From: Darksidea phi
Lineage: Eukaryota; Ascomycota; Dothideomycetes; Pleosporales; Lentitheciaceae
NCBI GenBank assembly: GCA_030770425.1
Contig: JASJFT010000277.1
Location: 1 to 52,466, forward strand
Direction of reading: 5' to 3'
DNA: 52,466 nucleotides
Shown: positions 34,165 to 44,745 of the stretch, in pieces
Layout: each line of letters starts with the position of its first letter
Position numbering within the stretch: the stretch's first letter is position 1
Notes under the pieces: generated by a model
Told to the model about the DNA's origin: nothing
What the model saw: the letters and a program-made list of their open reading frames with translations, nothing else
The model's database searches: none
Position numbers and translations under genes: made by a program

Positions 34165-35440
34165 GTGCGGTCGCGAAGTCTTGGTGATGTAGGAGTTTCG
34201 TAGAGGATATACCATGGTTACCAGGGAGACATGCGGTGCGCCTGGTTTGAGAGCTATGTCATGGATACTAGGTCCGGTGGCGCTTCGCGCATGCCTCCGG
34301 CTTGACCTTTGGGCCTACTAGGTAGATTCGCCCTCTACTGGCTTGTCAAAATCCACAAATTCAGCCCATTTACTTTCTTTTCAGTATATATGGCTTAACC
34401 GTGGACATGTGTGATAGCGGCGTTTTGGGTGTAGTGACGCGCCTGTGCTTTAACACACATCGCTACCGCTGTTGGTCTCCCAACCAGGCTCTGCGCTTCG
34501 GCAGCACGTGTCATTGCTCGTCGCCTAAATGTTCGATGTTTGAAACACCACCTCGTCGATATCTCACGATCGATAGTACTATGTATAGCTCTACAACTCT
34601 ATTATCGTGTATAAGGTGTGGGTATAGCACCTCTACTATGTACAAACTCCTACTGTGTTTCGTGCGGACCTTACAAAAGAGACTCCCACTATGCAAATCC
34701 AACCCAGATCTACTACTCCTATGATCTACCCGCGCTCTAAACCAACACTGTATTGTCATTGTTGTACTCCGCGGGATACCCTTGAATTCCTAGGGATTTA
34801 TCTTTCCAGAGTCAAAGCATGTATACTCCCGGCATGCTAAACCGCCTCTGGCAGCTTATAACTACACTTCACATTATTTAGCGATAGCGGGTAAAACGGG
34901 AGCTAAGACGAGGTTGCAGCTATAAGGGCTGATGTGGGTTAGTGTTCTGGGATTATTGAGTGATTGGGATTTCAGGGCATTACAGTGGGGATGATGCGAG
35001 TGGAGTTCCAGAAAGGTTAGGTGCGTCTAAAGGAATGTTTGGGTTGATTAAGGGTGGGTTTGATAGGTTCGGGGGAATGCGGTCGAAGTCTCTAATGGAT
35101 TTGGTTGAGTAAGCTTCTTACACAAAATACCTCACTATTGGGAAAGTCATTCTTCTGATGTCAGTTCTACTTATTTGGCCTCAAAATTTCTGAGCGTTAA
35201 AGTCACGAGACAGAATTAACAGGGACAGCAAGCCTATCTGTTATATTCGAATTCATGCCATGGAAGAGAGGCTCCTATAAGGACTCCTCAAGTGCATGTC
35301 TCAATGCATGGCACACGCTACCTGACTGCATGCATACAATCCATCTGCACATCCTCATAGCGCTGAATCGCTGACATCCATCTATAATCCATGATTCAGA
35401 TTCCATACCAATCTCCATCACTACCGGTCCCCCCAACATC
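34165..35440. other. 1.3 kb between converging L7 and NAD+ synthetase genes
   Basis: No gene is visible. It contains dispersed repeat copy C near 34570-34705, possibly extending to about 34760. The remainder has short frames without resemblance to known proteins. Confidence 0.55.
34570..34705 (+). repeat. Dispersed repeat, copy C
   Basis: This is the best-preserved of three related copies. It shares GGTATAGCACCTCTACTATG / TACAAACTC, CTACTGTGTTTCGTG and GACTCCCACTATGCAAATCC with copy B (29950-30095), and its right half (CCTTACAAAAGAGACTCCCA) with copy A (24880-24925). All three copies lie in intergenic DNA and run in the same orientation. It is too degenerate to assign to a transposon class. 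Confidence 0.65.
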
Positions 35441-38391
35441 CTACTTTCCTTCCTTCGCCCTCTTCTCAAGCAGCTCAACCTTCTCATCGATCTTCTTAAA
35501 GCTATACGACGAGTAGAAAGCCGGGTACAAGAACGGTCGGAGGTCGAACCTATTATCATCGGGTGAGTACTCTTCTGCATGATACGCCGGCGTCATGGTC
35601 GTCATCTTGTGCCGATTGATGGCGTAGAAGTGGTGGAAGCGCTTGACTTTGTTGGCGATCTCGCGGGGAGAGTGCTGCTCGCGCCATTCATGAAGGAGGC
35701 GCTCGAACATGCCGAAGGGCCCAAGCTTGTGTGCCTTTCTGAGGCGCCCGAAAACAGACAGTCTACGAGCGCACAAAGTTAGCATAATCTCCTAGAGGGT
35801 GGTACTTTGCATAGTGGTTGAAAGCCCCAATTTGAATGCGTTTGGATGGCATTTCAGTAAAACAATAAAAGCGAATGATGCGCAATTCGGAGATACGTAC
35901 TCAGCGTACGACATCTCCATTTGATCCTCGTCGGTTTGGACTGCAGATGAAGTCAGTAACATTTCATGAAGAACATTCTTTCGTAGATGTTCAGATCATC
36001 TCACTGGGTTGAGATAAACGGCTGAAGAACATACCATAATTGTCTGATCGCGGTTCAAGCTCAGCAGTGGGAGTAGCATCAATGAACTCCTGGAGAATCG
36101 GAATTTTGAACTCCTTCTCAGCATAACCTATGAATCGCTTCAAGTCTAATTTTGAAATGCTACCAATTGGATTGAGATCGGCACTTGAACAGTCGTACTT
36201 GGTCTAGATAGAGAATACGGATTAGCAAATGCCTCAGACCGGGTGTTGTACCGCGGAACTACATACCAGGTAACCGCGCAGACATTCATCGACATTGCCC
36301 GAGCCGAGTACCAGTAAGCTGCCACCGCCTGGGCGTTCACGGATCGTACACATGAGCTGTGCAAAGTAGTAAGAGGTCACCATTCGAAGCCTAGCCTGAC
36401 TATAATTCATATTTGGTCAGCCTCCTTCCGAAAGGAAAAATGCACGTATTGAAGTATGGAAGACAGAGTTGAAGAAGGGAAGAGAAGACATACATGTTCT
36501 GTAGTGCTAGATTGGATGCGTCGGTACCACCTTCGACTGCGAACTTGGGTTCATATGAGGTTGCTTTGGTAAGTAACCTAGAGGTCGAGGCACGATTAGC
36601 AAATACCTCTGGATTATACGTATATACTGGGGTGGCCTACTGCTTTTGAGCGTGATAGACATCGTCGATGTCAACTTCTTGATGGAACGCGCCAATCGCT
36701 TCCGCTAAACGTTTTGCACGTGAGCGTGTTTCCTGGCTAGATTGCTCTGACATCCCAAGATATACTGTATGTAAAACTCGGTTACACAAAGCTTGTGGCG
36801 ACTTCGGAAGCCACCCTTCCTCGCCGTAGGACGCAATATGCTGAACGTCGGACTTTACCTGCTCATTACCAGCCTCTAGAGCGGCGACGACCATACGACA
36901 CATGGAGAATACAAGGGTAGCAGTGCAGCACGAATCGATACCACCGGAGAGTGGTATTAGGAAACCGGCCTGCTTGCTCCTCCTCAAATAGTCCCAAAGC
37001 CATGCTGCTGGGCCAAGAGCAATTTCTTCTTCGGGCGCTGTTCAAATTGAACTACGGTTAGCAGATGGTTCAGATTTACGAGGCGAAAGAAGGCGTTTGC
37101 ACATATTTCGAACCATGCGTATTTATGAGAATAGTATAAACTAAAAAGAAAGCGAGAAGTAAAGAAGAATATCTTACTACGCGCAAGTTAGTCAAAGTGG
37201 GTCACTTTTAGTACCACAAAAACTTACCCGTGTAATTGGGGAGAGATTGACGGTGAAGGCATGATATCCGGCTTCAGGCCCACAATCGGATCCAACATAT
37301 CGTGTTCGACGCGGACGCGAGGATAGTGGGGGCATTTGTTAACTTGTTGGCCCCTCGAGGGCGCGAATCGGTGTGAAAGAACCTCGTCTAAATCTACGAC
37401 GGCTGTCGCAACTTCGACATCATCCAGAGAAAATTGTGTAGCCTGTGCCACTATACTACCATTGATAGTGATGACTACGGGTGAAGGTACAGTTAGCGGA
37501 TACCTCGGAAATAGTATTGTGTAACCCCAGAAAGGTCACTTACGGCTGCTGCCATCATAGTAGAGGCGATCACCGTCGCATCCGGATTGGTTGGCGTACT
37601 GGAGGTACGATTAGCAAATGTCTTAGGAAAGATGTTCCAAACCCGGGTTTGCTCACTATATAAACACCACCGGCCTTTTTGCAAGCCTCGAGCATGAGTG
37701 AAAGTCGTCTGTCGAGTTTCCTAAGTTCATGATGAGATCCGCTTGCGTTGCTGAAGATCTCGGCTCCAGCAAGAGCCTGCTCAATGTGAGGAGCATTTGA
37801 GGTGAAGAGCTCTTCGCACGTCTCTATCCCCATGCTTGTGTCATTGAACTCTAGGATTGCATCCCCGATCGGGACAGTGCGACTTCCTTGGATTTCGGCC
37901 AGCTTTGCTGGAAGCTTGAACTCTTCGACATGACGCGGTCCCTTCCATGGGATGAAGTAACGCATTTCTCGGTAGTTGCCGTCGTTGGCCAAATATCTAG
38001 AACAGCATTAATTGCCATGCAGAATGAGAGTAGATGAGCTCTCTTACAATTTCGGACGGATGAGGATAATTCTACCGTTAAGTAAGATGCATCTACAATT
38101 GTACCGGTTCCCCAGGTGCATAAAAGGCATGCCGACATCGATAACAATGTCGTCTAGGGAGCGGTCCGTCAGGATAGCGCGCAATGAGTCCAGGGCATGG
38201 TCATAGACATCAAGCTCCAAGAAGTGATCCAGTAACCCATAACCGGTAATCTCGAGTTCCGGACCAACACGAAGCGCCGCTCCCTTGGTTTTTGCTACAT
38301 AGATAGACTCTTTGATGCGCTCCAAATTACCAGCCCAGTCAAGAGCCCACTGATTGAGGTTGCAGGTCGCAAGGGTCACTAAACGACCCAT
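35441..38391 (-). CDS. QNS1: Glutamine-dependent NAD+ synthetase
   Basis: Final step of NAD+ synthesis: amidates deamido-NAD with glutamine nitrogen. Ten exons: 38391-38048, 37996-37657, 37598-37544, 37474-37229, 37037-36641, 36577-36494, 36399-36267, 36203-36035, 35940-35901 and 35762-35441. They sum to 2130 nt, 709 residues, the family length. The N-terminal nitrilase-type glutaminase has PELEITGYG (Glu) and GIETCEELF (Cys nucleophile); the C-terminal synthetase has the ATP loop [25 protein letters not shown] and SVFGRLRK near the end. The fourth intron (37038-37228) needs a nested intron to give [14 protein letters not shown], and several introns share a branch-site block; see the separate entries. 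No in-frame stop breaks the reading. Confidence 0.93.
36204..36266 (-). other. Introner-like intron 7 of QNS1
   Basis: 63-nt intron, GTATGT to TCTAG. Around its branch point it has GAGGCATTTGCTAATCCG (plus-strand block 36221-36236). It is the same length as intron 5 and its branch block falls at the same distance from both ends. Confidence 0.6.
36578..36640 (-). other. Introner-like intron 5 of QNS1
   Basis: 63-nt intron, GTAGGC to TCTAG. Its branch block is GAGGTATTTGCTAATCGTGC (plus strand 36594-36609). GAGG and GCCTC flank the branch point and could pair as a small hairpin. Confidence 0.6.
37038..37228 (-). other. Probable [D1,2] spliceosomal twin intron (stwintron), QNS1 intron 4
   Basis: The 191-nt intervening sequence cannot be removed as one intron: the only GT donor near the exon end (37227) leaves two carried bases, while the acceptor at 37038 needs one. 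If the inner 51 nt (37227-37177, GTAAGT to GCGTAG, branch TGACTAAC) is removed first, the G at 37228 joins TAAGAT at 37176 and makes a perfect outer donor GTAAGAT. Removing the outer intron (branch TGCTAACC, acceptor AACAG) gives GCG and reads [14 protein letters not shown], as expected for the family. The alternative is two introns with a microexon, which would insert about 13 unrelated residues. Confidence 0.75.
37475..37543 (-). other. Introner-like intron 3 of QNS1
   Basis: 69-nt intron, GTAAGT to CGTAG. Its branch block is GAGGTATCCGCTAACTGTAC (plus strand 37491-37508), a variant of the block in introns 2, 5 and 7 with mostly transition differences. Confidence 0.55.
37599..37656 (-). other. 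Introner-like intron 2 of QNS1
   Basis: 58-nt intron, GTGAGC to TCCAG. Its branch block is GACATTTGCTAATCGTACC (plus strand 37609-37624), sharing at least 10 consecutive bases (ATTTGCTAAT) with introns 5 and 7. Confidence 0.6.
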
Positions 38392-39352
38392 GATGGTTTC
38401 GGCGGCGCTGGCCTTTCAGAATTATAAAGTATCCGGGGTCGCTCGGGACTGTGATATGTTAGTTCCGTGGCGTTCGCTGATGTCACTTTGGCCTCACTGC
38501 AAAGAAAAATATATATATGCCCTGGCGTGAGACTTTGGCGTTCTGACCCGCACCCGTGAGTGACAAGTGCGTTAGGAAGGATGGTCAAAGATGGTCGATT
38601 GGATCAACCCCCAGATCCGGTGCGTACACTTGTTCTGCACCCACGGAGTTTCGGCACTGAACCTCCGAAGGCCCGTGCGCTAAGCGAGCTGCAAATAATA
38701 TCCTACTGTGACGGTGCAGGTACACTAGGGTCGAGGTAGAATATGAGTAGTGCTATGGAGAGCTAATACTAGGGCGAGTGGGAGCTATATATATCCTATG
38801 CGGTGAGGTCAAGACTATAGCTGGTGAAAGGGGTGCCGTGACTGTAAGTACGGCACGTGACGGATGTAGATGGCTGCGGGTTGGTGCTGTGATAGTACCC
38901 CCTCTAAACGGCCAGATCCGAATCGTCTCCGCAAGTCACGTGCTCGTTAAAGGTCCGCACCGGAAAAGCTCCGCGCCGGCACCTACGCAGAAAACAAAAG
39001 ATCCAACCTATACTTCATGCCTGGAAATTCCCCGTTGAGATCCTGCACCCAATGCGCGAGGATCTTGCAGATGCATGATGCAGGTGAAAATCGTGACGGC
39101 TTCTCCGATTTGCAGCTGGCACCCGCTGACGTGACATCATCTTCAAGTTCTCAGCCGCTGCCGTGGAAAGTTGTAGCGGCACTGGACGCCCCGCCACTAC
39201 GCTGTGCGCCATAGTGACTTCTAGATCCTCGGCGAGACTGTCGTAGCTTTTCTTCTGCGACCCCGACGCTTCCGTGCATCTCATTGGACCTGCGCGAGGC
39301 ATGAGCTTGCTTTTGCCCCTGTTACAGCCAAATATATTTCCTGGAAGTCATC
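38392..39352. promoter_or_regulatory. Divergent 960-bp intergenic region, QNS1 / histidine kinase
   Basis: No gene is visible. The region carries both promoters. Two CACGTG boxes lie at 38854-38859 and 38937-38942, 83 bp apart, candidate sites for a bHLH factor of the Cbf1/Pho4 type. An AT-rich stretch TATATATATG (near 38510) lies about 115 nt upstream of the QNS1 start. All are motif matches. Confidence 0.45.
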
Positions 39353-42300
39353 ATGGTCGACTCTCACGTCTCCACATCCTCACGCCCGGAGGCGAAGATC
39401 GTTCGCAAACCCACGGAGGCAGCCGACAGGACAAAGGAGCGCGAGTTCTACAGGTGAGCTCCAATCGTGACCTTAGAAGCCTTGTCCAATCTCAACTGCC
39501 GCGTATTGTTGCCGAGTTCGTGTCGGTACTGATCATTGTCCAGGTACTACCATCAGTCGCAACGACCGAAAGGCCATGGCCACAGTCCGCAATACTCTCC
39601 GGTGGTTGGACTCTCCAAATCGTTGCCCTCTCCTCCGCCAGCAGCAGCTCCTATTGCCCCAACTTCCTCCGACGACAAAGCCTTAACCGCATTTGCGCAA
39701 TTGGGTGCCCTTCGCTTAAACACACGTCGATGCTTGATCTCTTTTTTCGACCGCCGCAACTGCTATATTCTGGCCGAAGCCACCAAGACCTTGTCCATAA
39801 ATTCGGGACAAGCCGAGTTTGAGGAAGACAGGCTGTGCTGGGGCACGTCCATCTTTCCCAAGGAAAAGAGCATATGCTATCATACTGTCAAGCTGCCTTT
39901 CAAGCACTCGGTTCACCCGCTCGACGACTACGTATGTACCTTTGGGCTTCCCAAATCGGTCCATTTTGTCTCTGAAATTGCAAGTACGGACACTCATATG
40001 GATGAGCATACTGACTTTGAACCTCCGCTTAGACCGATGTACCGTCTTTGATCGTTGACGACTTATCGAAGGATGACCGCTTCAAGCACTACCCGTTCGT
40101 GGTTGGGGCGTCAAACTCACGGTTTTACGCTGGAGTGCCAATAAGGAGTCCGAGCGGCCACAGTATCGGTACCTATTGTGTTCTAGACGAAAAGCCCCGC
40201 AATGGCCTATCTTCGTTCGAGCTCAGCTTCTTAAAGGATATGGCCGTGACAGTCATGCGCCACCTCGAGATGTCGCGAGCAACTGATGACCACAAACGGG
40301 GTGGAATCATGGTCCGAAGCCTAGGCTCTTTCGCTGATGGTAGGTCATCTATGGACGAGTGGTGGGATCCGTGGGAAGCCGATGTCCCTTCTTCTCCTCC
40401 GATTTCCGAAAATGCCTCCACATCACGCCCACGACACTTAACACTTGCAAACACAGCATCGCCACAGGTAACACTACCTGACCCGTTGGTCCTAAGTCGA
40501 AACGATAGTGCCGATTCGAGTATCACCAGCGCAAAGGGCATTCATCCTACTTCCGCATCGACCGGACCTCCCGATAGTGCTAGCGTCACACCAGCTTCCG
40601 AAGTAATGGAGCTTCGCAATGCGAAAGTCGCGTGCAAGACATCGTCGTCTGTGACGAGCAATGGGAAGGACATGACCTCCCCCGAGGTCAAGGAATTATT
40701 TGATAGAGCCGCGCAAATGATAGTAAAGGCGACCGAGGCTGAAGGCGCCGTGTTCTTCGACGCTAAAGTTAGTACTTGGGGAGGTCTCGTTGACGACGAC
40801 TCTTTCGGCGAGGTGCCACCGGAACCGGATAAACCTTGTGCTATTCTTGGGGAGGCAAGTTATAGGGGTGTACAGAGCGCTTCGCCTTCATCTAGTCAAT
40901 ATTCGATGTCCGAAAGCGTGTTGAAGCACCTATTGCGAAACTATTCTCACGGGCAGATCTTCAACCTAGACGACGACTTGGCCAGTCCAGTTCAGCATTC
41001 TAGTACTTTAGATGATGTTTTCGGAGAAGAACGGAGTTTGCCAGCCGCTCGAAGATCGGACTCGACGAGAAGCTCAGATGATGAGATTGTACTTAAAGAC
41101 TGTTTTCCTCAGGCTCGCAGTCTTGTCATATATCCCCTTTGGGACACTCATAGAGACAGATGGTTCGCCAGCGTCATCATTTGGAGCTCAGATCCTTTGC
41201 GCGTTTTCACGAGCGAACAGGAGCTAAGCTTTCTTGCCGCATTCTCCAACACCGCGATGGCGGAGGTAGCTCGTCTGGATACCAAGTTAGCGGACGCTGC
41301 CAAAGCAGACTTTATATCATCCATCAGTCATGAGCTACGCTCGCCACTCCACGGAATTCTAGGGATGACCGATTTATTGAAGAGCACTCAGATTGACAGT
41401 CAGCAATCAAGCCAGGTCGAGACCATTGAGACGTGTGGGCAAACACTGTTGGAAACCATCAACCATGTAAGTTCTTCATGCTTCTACCTTGTAGGCACCC
41501 AACGAGACAGGCGAGATCATGATTTATCTTGCGATTCCGTGCCCTTACCACCCCTAGGGACTAAGACTCCAGTGCTAGTTTCATCGGACACAAGGAGTCC
41601 TATACAGCAGCCTAATTTCTGACATCTTTTTAGGTCCTTGATTATGCAAAGATCAACAATCTCACTAGGGGAACCTCTACCAAGCGCAGCAAGAAGCGCT
41701 CGAAGAAAGCGAAGCCTTCCATCAACCCAGAAAAGGGCCACACCAACGACATTCTGACTATCATATCCGACGTTGATATCAGTACTGTGGTGGAAGATGC
41801 TCTTGGAACAGTGTTTTCTGGATTCCATTATCAGCAAGCACTGGCGCAAAAACTCGAACAATACTCGGACAAATTTGAATTTCCGCCTATCTCTATCGTG
41901 GTCGATATCAACAAAAGCGACAACTACATCTTCCGGACACAACCCGGCGCTTGGCAACGTATCATTATGAATCTCTTCGGCAATGCGCTCAAATACACAG
42001 ACGCAGGCTTTATTAAAGTGAAACTTCAGGTTTTATCAACGAGCAACTCGAACGACGAGCGTGAGCTCCGGCTGACTGTGTCTGACTCGGGCATTGGAAT
42101 GTCTGAAGACTATGTGAACAACAGACTGTTCACTTCCTTTGCTCAGGAAAACCCTCTCAGCCAGGGAACCGGGCTCGGACTCAGCATCGTCAAACAACTC
42201 GTTGAGCATCTCGGTGGAACTATTGAGGTTCGCAGCGAGCAGGGTCGAGGCACCAAGTTTACCGTCTCGTGCCATATGAGACCGTCGACTCTATCTCCAA

Positions 42301-43601
42301 CTGTTGGGATGCCAACGCCAGAGCAGATATTGGTGGATGTCAAGAAGCGCACAACTGGCATGAACGCACATTTTGTGGGCTTTGATCACGAGAGTGACTA
42401 CTTCCCTGCGAAGAGTCCGAAGGACAAGAACGCGACGAGGCTTACCCAGAAGGCATTGGAGAATCAGTGCATCGACTGGTTTGGTATGAAAGTTTGGAAA
42501 TATGGAACAGCGGATGCACCTCCTCCGGATCTTTTCGTGACGACCGAGTCAGGCGCACGGCGCCTACGCGCCCAGTACATCCAGAATCCTGAGAAAGCGC
42601 CAGCTACGCCGGCTATTGTGATTTGCTGTGGTGCTGCGTCGGCTCAATCAACTACGGCGATCACGGTACCTGGACTTACCTTCGAATGCATTTCTCAACC
42701 TTGCGGACCGCACAAGTTTGCAAGAGCTCTGTCGTCATGCCTTGACCGCTGCGTGAATCGTGTTACGGTCGAAACCGATACCGCAATGAGGACGATGTCA
42801 AGCAAGATGTCACAACTCAATCTGAAAGAAAATAAATCACCCATAAGCTCCGGAACGGTGAGTCGACTACAAGAGGTGGGTCGACCAGCTATAGCATCCA
42901 CGATGAGCGCCCCGGAAGTTCGCTTCGTCAATAGCATTCCGGTCAAAACAACCGCCACTTCTCACCGCTCACTAAACTGTCTCGCGGTAGACGATAACCC
43001 CATTAACCTCCGCCTTCTTCGAACATTCGTTGACAGACTAGGCCATACTCATATCCTAGCCAAAACGGGCCTGGAAGCCCTAGAAGTATACAAAGCTTCA
43101 TGTGCAGTCGCTCACTCTCCCTCCTCGGTCACTTCACCGCTGGTAGCAACTCCCCGAACACACTCACTTCCCTATATTCAAGATAAACCGTCCTCGCACA
43201 TCGACGTCATACTCATGGACATCAACATGCCCGAAATGGACGGTCTCGAAGCGACGCGCCACATCCGCGCTCATGAGCGTGATTTGGGACTCCCGCCCGT
43301 TACTATTATCGCATTGACTGGGCTGGCGAGTTCGGAGGCACAGCAGGAGGCGCACGCTAGCGGGGTCAATCTGTTTCTGATAAAGCCATTAAGGATGGCC
43401 GAGCTGGAGGTTGTGCTCAAGGGGGTTGTTACAGGGAAGGAAGAAGAAAGCAAGAAAGAAGAGAAAACCATGGAAGTGGACGAGACAGAGGCGGAGCAGG
43501 AGGCGGTGCATGTAGCGGGGAGAGAGGACGAGACTGTGATGGCGGAGGAAGCGAAGAAAGAAGTTGAGATGCATTCGAGGAGTTTGAGTGCGTTTGTCTG
43601 A
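39353..43601 (+). CDS. GAF-domain hybrid histidine kinase
   Basis: Cytosolic two-component sensor that autophosphorylates and passes phosphate to its own receiver domain, then to a phosphotransfer protein. Exons are 39353-39453, 39544-39931, 40033-41466 and 41634-43601, giving 1296 residues. A GAF-like sensor occupies roughly residues 65-230 (ending near FLKDMAVTVMRHLEMS), then a Ser-rich linker and a second less clear GAF-like segment. The kinase has the H-box ISHELRSPLHGILG (His near 596), N-box NLFGNALKYTD, G-boxes DSGIGM and GTGLGLSIVKQL. The receiver has VDDNPINLRLL, the phospho-acceptor aspartate (about 1170) in LMDINMPEMDG and the lysine in LIKPLRM. There is no transmembrane segment. 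A basic stretch (KRSKKRSKKAK) lies just after the H-box region and could be a nuclear localisation signal. The C-terminal 50 residues are Glu/Lys-rich. I do not assign a fungal histidine-kinase class. Confidence 0.92.
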
Positions 43602-43983
43602 TTGAGTGGACGGGAAAAGAAGAAGACAAGCACAACATGGGACTCTTTATGTATACTTTGGTCGCACTCGGCACATACAGCCTCACAGCAGTCAACACTA
43701 CGATATCACGGTGTCCGGCGGTGTCCCGTTTCTACCCACAATGGCTCGATAGCTACTCGTATGAATTTTCAGCCATGGGATCAACTAGCATTCTAGTCAA
43801 TGGCGGAAGTTGACGGCTACAAATGGCATCATCGAACTGCATGCATAGCGCGGTGTTTGCCTCTAGGTTTAGGCCAAAGTATTAAGCATAGGTAGCAGCA
43901 ATCATGGTAACGAAAGCATGAGTAATGATGAATTATTAGATTTACTCGCATTGCTCATCAGTCCCTAACAACTCGCACTCTCG
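43602..43983. other. Intergenic 3' region between converging genes
   Basis: Nothing is visible beyond the 3' flanks of the histidine kinase and the DUF1295-type gene. Confidence 0.6.
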
Positions 43984-44745
43984 CTAGTAAATTCCGGGAA
44001 ACATTTTCCACCTGACGTCCTTCTTATACTTCTCCCACTCGACTCCGTACTTGCTGGCCAAATACTCCTCCTTGGGCGCGATGGCATTGAGGGTAAAATT
44101 GGTGAGATACATGCCGCCGGTCATGGCGGCATAAACGGGGCCACCGGCGGCAAAGCCATAGGCGGTTCCGTAAACGACATTGCAAGCGAAGTTAGGATGG
44201 CGACACCAGCCCCAGAGACCGGTCGTGCACAATTTTCCGCGGTTCTTAGCATGGGCTTTGAAGGAGCGACGGTGCAGTTCACAGCCTAGTTCAGCGAGGG
44301 TAGCGATGATGTGGATGGTGGTTCCGATGTTGACGAAGGAGGGCTTCCAAAGCGGATTTACGGCGGCGCCGGTGTACACTAGCGAGGTGATGCCCTCGTA
44401 GATGTAGTCTGCGACGGAGCCGAAGATGGCGAAGGGTGTCGTGATGAGCTCGTTGCAGTAGGACATCCAGATGAGCTGCTTGGCTACCAGGGCGGCGGGC
44501 ATCAGCGTGATGAGGAAGGGGAACAGTGGCTGTGTTGCCCATTGCGGGGGGAGATAGGGAAGGGTAATTGTTCCCCCTGTGGGTGGGCGAGGAAGGCCAA
44601 GGACAGAGAGGGGATGTTTTGCGATGAGGAAGTGTTGGATTGGGACGGAGATGATGCGGCCGATTGCTAGGAGAAGAGGGCCGGCGAGACTGCGGTTGTA
44701 GTTGCCTCTTTGGACGCCGACGGGGTCGGATTCTTGAGGGGCCAT
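43984..44745 (-). CDS. DUF1295 / steroid 5-alpha-reductase-like membrane protein
   Basis: Integral membrane protein of 253 residues, single exon, start ATG at 44745 after a purine-rich leader. Several hydrophobic segments (LLLAIGRIISVPI, FLITLMPAALVAKQLIW, FVNIGTTIHIIATLAEL) precede the family block GLWGWCRHPNFACNVVYG and the end EEYLASKYGVEWEKYKKDV. The L-W-x-x-x-R-H-P-N/Y pattern is shared by DUF1295, steroid 5-alpha-reductase and isoprenylcysteine methyltransferase-type enzymes, where it takes part in cofactor binding. The substrate is unknown; a sterol or lipid reductase-like role is inferred from the fold only. Confidence 0.85.
   Translation of the reverse strand: MAPQESDPVGVQRGNYNRSLAGPLLLAIGRIISVPIQHFLIAKHPLSVLGLPRPPTGGTITLPYLPPQWATQPLFPFLITLMPAALVAKQLIWMSYCNELITTPFAIFGSVADYIYEGITSLVYTGAAVNPLWKPSFVNIGTTIHIIATLAELGCELHRRSFKAHAKNRGKLCTTGLWGWCRHPNFACNVVYGTAYGFAAGGPVYAAMTGGMYLTNFTLNAIAPKEEYLASKYGVEWEKYKKDVRWKMFPGIY

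Noticed and set aside
33685..34215. 176-codon minus-strand frame over ribosomal protein L7
   Set aside because: Asp/Leu/Val-rich antisense shadow of the highly conserved L7 coding exon.
35763..35900. A second twin intron in the NAD+ synthetase gene (138-nt last intron)
   Set aside because: It is long, but a single GTACGT donor and TCGTAG acceptor keep the frame and family sequence, so no nested intron is needed.
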